Shown one piece after another: positions 25,301-34,100 of a stretch of 64,000 nucleotides of DNA. Below the pieces are notes generated by a model that was not told where the DNA came from, searched no databases, and was given only the letters and a program-made list of their open reading frames with translations. The position numbers were made by a program, and so were the translations under genes. The stretch is taken from assembly GCA_001643675.2 (NCBI GenBank), contig LSRY02000041.1, positions 691,501 through 755,500 on the forward strand, given 5' to 3'. The first letter of the stretch is position 1, and the number at the start of each line of letters is the position of its first letter. This stretch comes from Monocercomonoides exilis (taxonomy: Eukaryota; Preaxostyla; Oxymonadida; Polymastigidae).

Positions 25301-28300
25301 CCTCCTTCATTCAATTCAAACAGCATCGCCCCTCCCTTTGTGCTTCTTCCACAGCTGCACCCTTCAAACAGTGAATCTTCAACAACAAGCCTCACTACGC
25401 TCTCACTTCTGCTCGAAATAATACACGGATCAACTCCTTCTCCTTCAACTGATCCAATACTGCAATTCTTCATCCTCATCTCACCTCCTCCATTTACTCT
25501 CTCTCCTTCAATTTCAAATAAATTACCACTCTCCAATTTCGCTTCAATAACTGTGAATTCATCAATCACACTCACAACTTCTCCACTCACCACAAACGCA
25601 CTTCTCTTCCCAAAATATGAAAGCACTTTGAACATCTTCATCTCTAACTCCCCTTTCTTCACAACACAAAATGCAACATCTCCCATCCCTTCTCTCTTTC
25701 CCTTCCATGAGATCGAACAGTCTTCCCATTCAACTTTCCCTCCCTCACTCACAATCGTCCCTGATTCTCCACTTCCAAAAACATTCATCACACACATCTC
25801 CAATGCTCTCAGAGTGACTGCTCCACTGTTGCGAAGACACGCTTTTGCTCCACTTTCTCCATCACTCCCCAACACAACTGTTCCATGTTCCATCTCATCA
25901 TATCCTGCTCCCACAGATTCCACCTCAATCCCGCTCAAATCATGTTCCTCTTCCACTCTTATCTTTTCCTTCACCCTCACAACTTTTCTCTCTCCTCCTC
26001 TCTCAATGTGCTTCAATCCCATCTCCAATGTCTCACACGGATCCTCTTCACTCCCACATCGCACAACATCGTCTCCATTTTCCCACACCACAATCCTCTC
26101 GCTCATGTATTCAATCACAAATCGCAACAGATCTGTGTTCATCCGCTTTTCATCACTTCCAACAAATGCATTCGTATCATCTTCCATCCCTTCAATATCA
26201 ATAGCAAATGTCTCATTCCTCACTGTCACATTCAGATCTGAATCCAAAATGAACATGTTCTTCCCCATAAATGCCTCATTCCCAGCAAACTTCACTCCCT
26301 CAAACTTGAATGGCATTCCTCCCCTCCTTTCACTGCAATTCACATACATCCATCCTCCTTTCCCACAACTCACTTTCTCTGCTGAACATCTCTCCATCAT
26401 CCCCTCTTTCACATGAATCATCCCTGAATCAAGGATATTCACCCTCACAGCCCCACCACTCATGCTCTCTCCTCCTGTGATGCTACTCATGTTGCTCTGT
26501 TCTATCTTCATCACTCTCTTCACCTCGGCACATATCACAGCTGACTCATCTGCACCAACAACCGACAGGCTTCCAAACGAGCAGTTGCTGATGCTAACAG
26601 ACTCACTCTCTGCTCCATTCTGTTCCATCCCAAGAAGAGCAAGATCCATCAGACACTTTCTTGTCCTGATGTTATTTATTGATATCCACTTCATCCTCAC
26701 AGCTTGTCCACAGCTCCTGATGATTCTATATTCTATTGCCTCTTCTTCCCCTTCCTGCATCCCAAACGAACACAATTCCATCTCCAAAACACCACTCACT
26801 GTTGATGAGCTTATCACTGCATCCTTCCTCTGTTCAAATGATCCAGGCAATTCAAACCAAACATTCACAAACACACTCACTCCTTTCGAATCAAGAACAC
26901 TTTCCCCCTCTCCATCAATTCCTTTCTTCACAACCACTTTCTTTTTCTTGTTATCTTTCCCTTCAATCCGAACTCCACTCGCATCTCCCACCTTCTCAAC
27001 ACTTGTGCTCCCACTAATCACTATTTTCTTTTCTCCCTCTCCACCAAACCTCCCAATTCCATAATCCACACTCCTGCACGGACAGTTCTCCATCCCACAC
27101 CAAATTCCATTGTCTCCATTCTCACTCTCCACCTCAATTACAGGCGAGCTGTATCCATCAATGAATATGAACAGATCAACCTCACTCACAAACTTCTGCC
27201 TATCCTTCCCTATCAGGGAATTCTCTCTCTCACTAATCTCTCCACTGAACGAGAAACCACTTCCATTCACAACCCTCCTCAAATCATCACACACAACAAA
27301 CACATCCCTCCCGCTCCTTGCTCTGTTCTCTTCAAACCTCACTCCACTGAGATCAAAACTGCATCTCTCTCCTTCTATCACCAGCCGCAACCCTCCTCCA
27401 CACCCTCCTCCATTCATAGTTCCTTCTATTCCTGCTGTGCATGTTTTCATCAGTGTCACTTCTGCTTCGCTCCTGATTCTCAGTTGCGCATTCTCTTTCA
27501 AATCTATCATCATTCCTCCTCCATTTCCTTTCTCTGCAGCGCATTCCTCAACACTTGTGTTCCACAAGTCTATTTCACCACCTTCTCCAACCATTCCACT
27601 CATCATACCTCCATCTCCATCACTCACTCGGACATTGCTCCCATTGCATCCCCAGATAGATATCTCCTTTGCCTCAACTTCTTTTATAATCCCTGAATCA
27701 ACAAAATTACATAAACTCCACTTGCATTCACTCATCCTTGCAATACAGTTGCTCCCTGCACAAATCAAACTGCTTCTTCCCATTTCACACACACTGATAA
27801 TCACACTTTCTCCTGTGATTGTGCTTCCTCCCTCACAAACAACAAATCCCATTTCTCCTTCAAAGGTGATATCATTCAGCTCCACATTCTTCAACGAGAC
27901 AGATGATAATACCCCATTCGCTCTTATCACAGGCTTACCAAACCTCATTGATGCAAATCTCAGTGAAGTCACATTCGCCTCTCCCTTTTCCACAATCAGC
28001 AAGCTGTATCCAACATAACTCACTCCAACTCCAAATGTGACATCACATTCACTCAAGTTCAGTGTTTCTCCTTTCAGCTGGAATATCGCTTCATGATGCT
28101 CAAGAACAGATGGCATCACCAGCCCAATCTTCCTCATCCTTGTTTCCTTCAACACCACAAACACCCCAATGCATCTTTCCTCATCTCCTTTCCATGCAGC
28201 CTCACCTCCAATAACAAGTGATCCATCATCCCCTGTTCCTTCTATCACCCTTGCCATTTTCGAAAAGACCACTGTCGAGCCAACCTCAACTCCATTTCCA

Positions 28301-31008
28301 ACTTTGATTGTCGCTGTTGTTGTTCCATCTGCTGATGTGTTCTCTTCCCTCTCAATTTGGTAGTTCAATGTTCGACACTCGAAAAATGTGTGTCCGCACA
28401 TTGGATGATCTGCCCCTGAAGATGAAACATAGATCTCACTCCTTGGAACATCCAGGAGATAGCACACAATCGGAATCACCAGTGTTGCATTGTTCGTGTC
28501 TCCCACTCCCTCCACTTCATGTGCTTTTTCACTCAAAAGCGAAACAAATCCATATCTCCCTTTCGGAACCAATTCCAGCTGATACGATGTTATAAACACA
28601 TTTACCCCATGTTCTGCATGGTTGTTTTCAAATACCACATTCACAATCTCAAACACACTTGATGGAGAAGACAACTCCAAAAACACACCTCCTCCACTTC
28701 CCTCCTCCTCTCCACTTCCCTTCTCTGCCCCACATTCTCCAATTTCTGTTACAACATTTGTTCTGCCAATCTTGAATGTTCCACTTTCATCGACTCTCCA
28801 AGCAATGCTTCCTCCATTCCCTTCCTTGCACACACAGTTTCTGAATGTGGTGTTCTCCAGCTCCCATGAATCTCTTCTCTCGCTTAGAGTGCTGAATATC
28901 ACCCCATCCCTTCTCATCCGACTGATCCTTTGGATCGTCACATTTCCCAGTATCCCTCTCCCAACTCCACTTTCCTCCTCTTCCTCAAACAATGAGCAAT
29001 CGCTCAGACCAATATCCTCAATCAAACAGTTTTCCATCTTCATTTTCTCAAATATCACTTTGAACGGTGAAACATCAAATGTGTGTGTCTGCCCATCTTT
29101 TGCCCCTGATATGATCACACTCTTCAGTGTCAGTTTCTGTGCTTCTTTTCGCATCTCAAACAATGAAGATGATGATTCTGCGCGGTTGTGTCGAATTGTT
29201 ACCAAAGACAATCCCATCGATCCCGAATCCAATGTGAACAAACACTCATGAGAATTCAGCTTTTTTGTGGAAATGATACACTCACTCTCGCTTTCGCCCT
29301 TGAACGAAATATCTCCCCCTCCAATGAACAGGGCCATTGAAGAATAGGTCGATCGAAGAATATTCACTGTTCCCTCTGCTCCTTTCTCAATCATGTTGTA
29401 TGCCTGCTCAATCGTGTTGCATGGGCTGGTCTGTGTTGTTCCACAGATAGGACCTTCAATCCCATCTGCTTTGACATACGTTGTACGCACTGTTGGAAGC
29501 CATGCATCGTAATCTGTTTGGCTGTTATTGTAAAATACTCTCTTTGAGGGGGTTGTTGAGAACGATGACTCAAATGGCGAACCTTTCAAAAGAGAGTTTT
29601 TGATTTTGACATCATGACCTTCTTCATTTATTGCCTTGTTTCCACTGAATAAGCAAAATGATATCAATTTTGGAGATGGATCAGTTTCCATCCAACTTGC
29701 TGAATATAATAGTATTCCTCCACCTCCACCTTCTGAAATGCCTGCTTCTGTTCCATTTGCCTTGTTCCCTTCAAATTCACATTCTGAAATTAAAAATGTG
29801 TTTGTTTGCCTCTCCATATATAATCCTCCTCCAAAAGATCCCGCTTCATTGCGAATAAATTTGCATTTCTCAATCATCTCATTTTCGTTGCCAGAAGATT
29901 GATAAATGCGCAAGCCTCCCACGCTATGTACAATTGCTTTACATTCACAAAAGACACATTCAGTAAATAAATAATCGCCTTTCAACTGGAAAATAATCAT
30001 TCCGCCTGTTTTATCTTCCGCTATGCAATTTGAGAAATCACATTTCGTCATTTTCACCCCTGCTGCTGATTGAACATCAACAGCTCCATCACATTCATGA
30101 CTTAAATTCTTGAATGAGCATCTACTGCACTCAAGAGTCGAATCTCCATTCAAATAAATTGCACTGCCTGAATTTTCTGAATTTAAATCGTGCCATTCGC
30201 AGTCGGTGAAAATATGTGTTTCATTTGCTCCCAGTACATTCCTTACCATGTTGCGTCCGCCTGATTCATTGACATTCATCGCTCGAAAGCAGCACTCAAA
30301 TGAGGTGTTTGTTGCTCTCAGCGAGGCACATGGGCTGTTCACTGACCTTAAAATGCCCCCATAAATAGCATCCCAAACTCTGAAAAACGAGCAGCCTTCA
30401 ATCATTGTTTCTGTTCTCGCTCTCAAGTCCATTTCTCTTTGCGCTCCTGAAGCAATAGAAATATTTGTCATCTTCAAGCCAGAGGTTTTCACAAAGCAGC
30501 TCGCATTCGGTGCAAGAAATGGAGCAGATGCCAATTCAAATGATAAAAACGACGAGTCAGAAAGAGATAAAGCATGTGTCTCGCGAAAAGGAGGCATTGA
30601 CAAAAATGAGCAAAAAAGTCGAGGAATTGGTGCAAATGGCTTTGAATTCAAGATCGTAAGATTTACAAAATTCACGTTTCCTCCATTGACCACAAATGGA
30701 CAAGTCTTCAACGAAATTGAAATGGAAAGTTCCTCCGCGTCAAGACTTCCTCCCTCGCAAATCAAAAAACCATGTTTTCGCTCACACTGCATCTGCAAAA
30801 TACTTGATGCCTTCAGCGAAGAGTTAATTGCATAACATGTTGAGTATATTGTGCTCCATCGGTCATACAATTGTGTGCTTGTGCTGTTGAAGAATCCTTG
30901 CGAAGATAATGCTTCTTCAGCATTCACTTGAAGTATTTCCTTGTTCAATGCATCTTTCATGCAAAACGTTGCAGTGACACACAGAAAAATAGCATACAGA
31001 AACTGCAT
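22315..31008 (-). CDS. Giant beta-helix surface protein with transmembrane helix and cytoplasmic pseudokinase lobe, 2897 aa
   Basis: One exon of 8694 bases from ATG at 31008 (MQFLYAIFLCVTATFC, signal peptide) to TAG at 22315. The ectodomain (about residues 20-2560) is a right-handed beta-helix/Pmp-like repeat: strands rich in S/N/C/V with motifs such as GGGI, GGGVF and FENNHA/FEENRA/FAGNEA. Five larger modules are marked by a 'CG...PC.T' box followed by a 'GL/GI' helix (near 29440, 28390, 27080, 26040 and 24900), so each module is about 350-450 residues. A transmembrane helix (VAFIMCAVVVAILLFVIVMM) lies at about 2570-2595, then a basic/charged linker. The last about 180 residues resemble a protein-kinase C-lobe: RWKAPEIG (APE motif), VFTLGLILHEMTTGEVPF, and DSRPTFGEVI. 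I see no Walker-type Gly loop, HRD or DFG, so it is a pseudokinase or partial kinase. Architecture suggests a surface receptor or adhesin; ligand unknown. Confidence 0.82.
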   Translation of the reverse strand: MQFLYAIFLCVTATFCMKDALNKEILQVNAEEALSSQGFFNSTSTQLYDRWSTIYSTCYAINSSLKASSILQMQCERKHGFLICEGGSLDAEELSISISLKTCPFVVNGGNVNFVNLTILNSKPFAPIPRLFCSFLSMPPFRETHALSLSDSSFLSFELASAPFLAPNASCFVKTSGLKMTNISIASGAQREMDLRARTETMIEGCSFFRVWDAIYGGILRSVNSPCASLRATNTSFECCFRAMNVNESGGRNMVRNVLGANETHIFTDCEWHDLNSENSGSAIYLNGDSTLECSRCSFKNLSHECDGAVDVQSAAGVKMTKCDFSNCIAEDKTGGMIIFQLKGDYLFTECVFCECKAIVHSVGGLRIYQSSGNENEMIEKCKFIRNEAGSFGGGLYMERQTNTFLISECEFEGNKANGTEAGISEGGGGGILLYSASWMETDPSPKLISFCLFSGNKAINEEGHDVKIKNSLLKGSPFESSFSTTPSKRVFYNNSQTDYDAWLPTVRTTYVKADGIEGPICGTTQTSPCNTIEQAYNMIEKGAEGTVNILRSTYSSMALFIGGGDISFKGESESECIISTKKLNSHECLFTLDSGSMGLSLVTIRHNRAESSSSLFEMRKEAQKLTLKSVIISGAKDGQTHTFDVSPFKVIFEKMKMENCLIEDIGLSDCSLFEEEEESGVGRGILGNVTIQRISRMRRDGVIFSTLSERRDSWELENTTFRNCVCKEGNGGSIAWRVDESGTFKIGRTNVVTEIGECGAEKGSGEEEGSGGGVFLELSSPSSVFEIVNVVFENNHAEHGVNVFITSYQLELVPKGRYGFVSLLSEKAHEVEGVGDTNNATLVIPIVCYLLDVPRSEIYVSSSGADHPMCGHTFFECRTLNYQIEREENTSADGTTTATIKVGNGVEVGSTVVFSKMARVIEGTGDDGSLVIGGEAAWKGDEERCIGVFVVLKETRMRKIGLVMPSVLEHHEAIFQLKGETLNLSECDVTFGVGVSYVGYSLLIVEKGEANVTSLRFASMRFGKPVIRANGVLSSVSLKNVELNDITFEGEMGFVVCEGGSTITGESVIISVCEMGRSSLICAGSNCIARMSECKWSLCNFVDSGIIKEVEAKEISIWGCNGSNVRVSDGDGGMMSGMVGEGGEIDLWNTSVEECAAEKGNGGGMMIDLKENAQLRIRSEAEVTLMKTCTAGIEGTMNGGGCGGGLRLVIEGERCSFDLSGVRFEENRARSGRDVFVVCDDLRRVVNGSGFSFSGEISERENSLIGKDRQKFVSEVDLFIFIDGYSSPVIEVESENGDNGIWCGMENCPCRSVDYGIGRFGGEGEKKIVISGSTSVEKVGDASGVRIEGKDNKKKKVVVKKGIDGEGESVLDSKGVSVFVNVWFELPGSFEQRKDAVISSSTVSGVLEMELCSFGMQEGEEEAIEYRIIRSCGQAVRMKWISINNIRTRKCLMDLALLGMEQNGAESESVSISNCSFGSLSVVGADESAVICAEVKRVMKIEQSNMSSITGGESMSGGAVRVNILDSGMIHVKEGMMERCSAEKVSCGKGGWMYVNCSERRGGMPFKFEGVKFAGNEAFMGKNMFILDSDLNVTVRNETFAIDIEGMEDDTNAFVGSDEKRMNTDLLRFVIEYMSERIVVWENGDDVVRCGSEEDPCETLEMGLKHIERGGERKVVRVKEKIRVEEEHDLSGIEVESVGAGYDEMEHGTVVLGSDGESGAKACLRNSGAVTLRALEMCVMNVFGSGESGTIVSEGGKVEWEDCSISWKGKREGMGDVAFCVVKKGELEMKMFKVLSYFGKRSAFVVSGEVVSVIDEFTVIEAKLESGNLFEIEGERVNGGGEMRMKNCSIGSVEGEGVDPCIISSRSESVVRLVVEDSLFEGCSCGRSTKGGAMLFELNEGGWFDVVNTSVKQCGCSVSEGKGGGVYLKTEVRGELDYVFDGVIFRRNTAKVGNDVFIVCDCIERQINETQFNLDFRDVEFIRQNAIYGMDAGEHKEEAMDLMSLIVKYQSDTIVVSNKEGKGGSNEQQCGKPSLPCVTIGFGLRHLTHDFFSQAFVDEESVIDEEIGLDTLTLSGMHEVQSRVVVKGRMNCSKEMIVETKGQVNMRWIQFAFEEVESAQAQLPTTHSSFMTISSGKTSISMCSFEGVSSAEKEMVQVQFCLIFVERGKCSMGDVSVSWLSFDGEAVMLMKEDAEVNVLTLRNIEGSKDCMKISGVVNVKMEKVEVGNVKIKNGWFLNVSGGGPGSNNREKSEFSFSILSSSFENITCADERTCVVDVEEMEGNVEFSNCSFGGCSSKRKKGKLMKLEDCTDVKMDCCIFDGSSNERNEKNSNTEEEEMCRWDGSLVDVVKSSVLMKDTTISNSPKGGITMSGGSVEIEKGEFINNNPSIEKYPSLRRNIICSDSGTLNVKSLKGGDGVLPNTSLWMLNNGCSFEGIVSERYSSFFIPVLESVEAKETTDRMKLTFKGLLLIPCNLSFSVVKRNGEEKEIEKHNFDSNKFLSEREVEGSAAKDFIKSCGNDVEVSVSILFGNTESPLSTNSFILKNRSVSEGKGDEKIAEGEDKIEWSLVAFIMCAVVVAILLFVIVMMVVVQRRKLKESEKRVEKERLENQQMMEKMERRRSENNGGNFEMSEMPSTLLEGMTSQIPLLIDNDEDLPEPPSMSNDEILNENDHPDLESPIPFSENASASGVPQSHSFNMMSAKKPFREKEKKNIKTLHSAIHSVQGNFTLGTRAMDVVDGKEVVLAVAELFEHLISVGDERMEMMARQLCPYSIFVEEGNENEIFVLTEELKDKKEKEEMKRWKAPEIGNEDEGVEKGVVFTLGLILHEMTTGEVPFSECIAEEAQEMMRDGVRPLTEGIEGEEMVGLMEKMWADEPDSRPTFGEVISKMEIVEN

Positions 31009-31419
31009 GATCAAGTCGATGCGTTATAACCTCTGCGAAGCAAGCAAAAAATTAAAGAAAAAACGCACTGCACGATCATTCCCATTTTATTTTGAATATG
31101 AAAATTTTTTATTTTCTGTTATTCGGATTTTAATATTGATTGTTATAAATATATTTCCGATCATTAATAGTGATGTTTCAGAATGGAACCAAATCATTGA
31201 GTTAGCTTTAATCCTGTTAAATTTATGTATCATTTTAATAATAGCATTTTCAAATTTTTGATTGAAATTAGAAAATTAAATATTTTTATTTTAAATTGCA
31301 CTTGTTCGATCAGATATCTGAGCTTGATTGTCAACAATGAATGTTCATATTTTTGAAAATTTTTTATTTGTTCCTTTTTGAACAAATATGATTGGCTAAT
31401 TCAACTGGACGGGTTGTTT
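31009..31419. other. AT-rich region upstream of the minus-strand surface-protein gene
   Basis: About 410 bases holding the presumed promoter of the minus-strand gene. There are no coding features. It runs directly into the left arm of the inverted repeat. Confidence 0.5.
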
Positions 31420-32426
31420 TTTTTATCCGAACAAAATTTTAAATTTGAATATCTCACCAAATATTTAATATCAATTTACTGCAATTTGCAAAGTTGGACA
31501 TTAACGTGCACAACATCTATTTTTACACAAAATTTTTAATTGCATTGATGTTTGCTTTTTGAAATATATAATTTTTATTTTTGAAAATCCAACTTTTGAT
31601 GAGTTTTTCTATTTTAATAAAACGATTTAGTTCATCTTTAATTCATTGTAATTATCTTTTTATGTTATTAACAATTCTGGTTATTATTTATTTTCGGCAA
31701 TTTGCTCGTTTGGACTGAATGGAAAGCTATCATTTTTGAAAAAACGCAGTCAATGGGATAACTAAAAAAATTTTTTTCCAAAATTCATAAGCACATATGT
31801 GAATTAAACACATGCAATAATAAATATGACAGTTATATTCAATTATGACATTTTTAAAATTTCAAATAATTTAATATTCATTTCATAAATGGAATTTGTT
31901 TTCAAATTTTAAGATTTTTTCTGATCATTTTCATTGAAATTATTACCATATCGTGTTTTATGTAATGAATATTAAATTATTTGAAATTTTAAAAATGTCA
32001 TAATTGAATATAACTGTCATATTTATTATTGCATGTGTTTAATTCACATATGTGCTTATGAATTTTGGAAAAAAATTTTTTTAGTTATCCCATTGACTGC
32101 GTTTTTTCAAAAATGATAGCTTTCCATTCAGTCCAAACGAGCAAATTGCCGAAAATAAATAATAACCAGAATTGTTAATAACATAAAAAGATAATTACAA
32201 TGAATTAAAGATGAACTAAATCGTTTTATTAAAATAGAAAAACTCATCAAAAGTTGGATTTTCAAAAATAAAAATTATATATTTCAAAAAGCAAACATCA
32301 ATGCAATTAAAAATTTTGTGTAAAAATAGATGTTGTGCACGTTAATGTCCAACTTTGCAAATTGCAGTAAATTGATATTAAATATTTGGTGAGATATTCA
32401 AATTTAAAATTTTGTTCGGATAAAAA
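31420..32426. repeat. Perfect long inverted repeat: 463-bp arms, 81-bp spacer
   Basis: Bases 31420-31882 are the reverse complement of 31964-32426, with no mismatch or indel found when read by eye over both arms (equal lengths of 463). The spacer is 31883-31963. The arms are very AT-rich and non-coding. Outside the arms the flanks diverge at once (left GGGTTG then T-run; right TAACC), and I find no target-site duplication. It may be a fold-back element, a recent inverted duplication, or a fold-back assembly or library artefact. Confidence 0.93.
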
Positions 32427-32499
32427 TAACCATTTTAATAAATGTCCTGAATTTTTGTTATTGAAAAACCATTATTATTCAAATGCTTACAAAAATTTT

Positions 32500-33800
32500 T
32501 CAAATCATAATATGTGTCATTATTTTTTTCGTAAAGTCCCTTTTGTTTAATTGATAGATGAAAATATGAACTAAGTATTTTTCACATATTACCATTCCAA
32601 CTTTTCAAATTTCACCTTCATAAAACAAATCACATTGTTTAGAATTTATTACCATTCCGGGATCCTTTGTGAGTTGGCTTTGAAAAATTGGTAATATATT
32701 TGGGTGATTATTTATGAAATCATATTTTTTCTATCAAAAATTTCGGTAAGAATATTTTTTTGAATATTCGTGAACGAACCTTGAAAAGTGAAAGATCAAT
32801 TTTATGACACCTATGCTATTTTTGAGAAAAACTGTGGCTTTTGAAACGATGAATAAACATTATTCATTAGAATGAAAATTATTTAACCAATGACAATGAA
32901 TATTCATAATAATGAACACTCCGAAAAAAGTTATAAATTCAAAAATAATTACCCATTTGAATTTTAGTTTTGCCTGAAAACAAATCAAAAAAAACTTTTT
33001 TTGAAAAATTTAAAAATTTGAATTATTCATTATTATTTTCGGAATCATATTTTTTCTGTTGAAAATTTCTGATTGAACATTTGAAAGGAATATTCAAGAA
33101 TGGACCCTGAAAAGTGATTGATTTTTTTGATGATGCAGCTTCTCTTATTTCATGTCAAACTTTGGTTTTTGAAACGAATGATAAGCATTTTATGTTTTCA
33201 TGACAAACATTCAGCAAATGATAATGAATTTTGAAAATAATAATAACACCGAAAAAAGTTATGATTTCAAAAATTATCACCCCTGTTATATGTGGGAAAT
33301 TATTAATAAATCCATATTTTCTCTTTCAAAAATTTCTGTTTGAAATTTTTCTTTGAATGCGGATAAATGAACAATGAAAAGTTATTCCTTCTTTGAAATG
33401 GGTAATTATTTTTTGAAAAGTCGCAAATGTCTAATTTTTATTTAAATCAAAAATTTCATATCTTGTTCAAATTTCTGTTACAGCTCATGCAACTTCACCA
33501 AAGTGGAGGATATAATTTGACAATGCTATTTAACACATTTCTGTGAAGTTACATGAGCGGAAACCGAAATTTGATCAAGATATGAAATTTTTGATTTATT
33601 TGAAAATTAAACATTTGCGACTGTTCAAAAATAATTACCCAAATAAAAAATTTTTTTGAATTAAATCTCAAACATTGTTTTCATAAACAATTATCATATT
33701 ATTCTTTTTTAATTGAATTTTTCCTCTTTATTGAAATGAAAACCTTATAAAAATCAACATTCCGGAAAAAGAAATGACTTCAAAAATAATCACCCATGTT
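32500..33800 (+). repeat. Diverged direct repeats sharing a conserved terminal box
   Basis: At least three units end in a similar box of the form CCGAAAAAAGTTAT..TTCAAAAAT..T.ACCC (near 32920-32953, 33247-33282, 33760-33795). Units also share an opening 'ATCATATTTTTTCT...AAAATTTC' (near 32725, 33045 and 33312) and inner matches such as 'CTTTGGTTTTTGAAACGA' versus 'CTGTGGCTTTTGAAACGA'. Unit length is about 330-510 bases, because the last unit contains the hairpin element at 33400-33640. No coding potential. Confidence 0.7.
33400..33640. repeat. Imperfect inverted repeat (hairpin element), about 98-bp arms
   Basis: Left arm 33400-33498 (GGGTAATTATTTTTTGAA... to ...CAACTTCAC) pairs with right arm 33543-33640 (GTGAAGTTAC... 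to ...AATAATTACCC), roughly 85% identical, around a 44-base loop. It is similar in build and inner sequence (CTTCACCAAA.TGGA at the loop edge) to the hairpin at 47929-48137. Confidence 0.8.
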
Positions 33801-34100
33801 CCTTCTTAACCAAATATTCTTTCTAGGTGCATCATTCTTCAAACTTAATCTCTTGTTAAAAAAAAATCATCTGAAACTTAGATTAAATGAAATTAAAACT
33901 ATTATAATCAATTATCACTTTTCTCCGATAATAATTTTTTTTTGTGGAAGTCAAACTTAAGATTTTTGAAGTCAATTTTGTTTAAACAAAATGAAACGAT
34001 CTTGTTTTGCTTTTTCAGAAAATATTAAGTTTACTGAAAGATCAAAAATGCCATAGTAAATTAATACTGTAATTTTATCATTATTTATTCGAGTTATTCA
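33801..34100. other. AT-rich upstream region of the giant Ser-rich gene
   Basis: No coding or repeat structure noticed beyond A/T runs. It presumably contains the promoter of the gene starting at 34101. Confidence 0.45.

Noticed and set aside
31420-32426. Telomere-like or origin interpretation of the palindrome
   Set aside because: There are no telomeric repeats nearby and nothing specific to origins. Left as a structural repeat of unknown cause.
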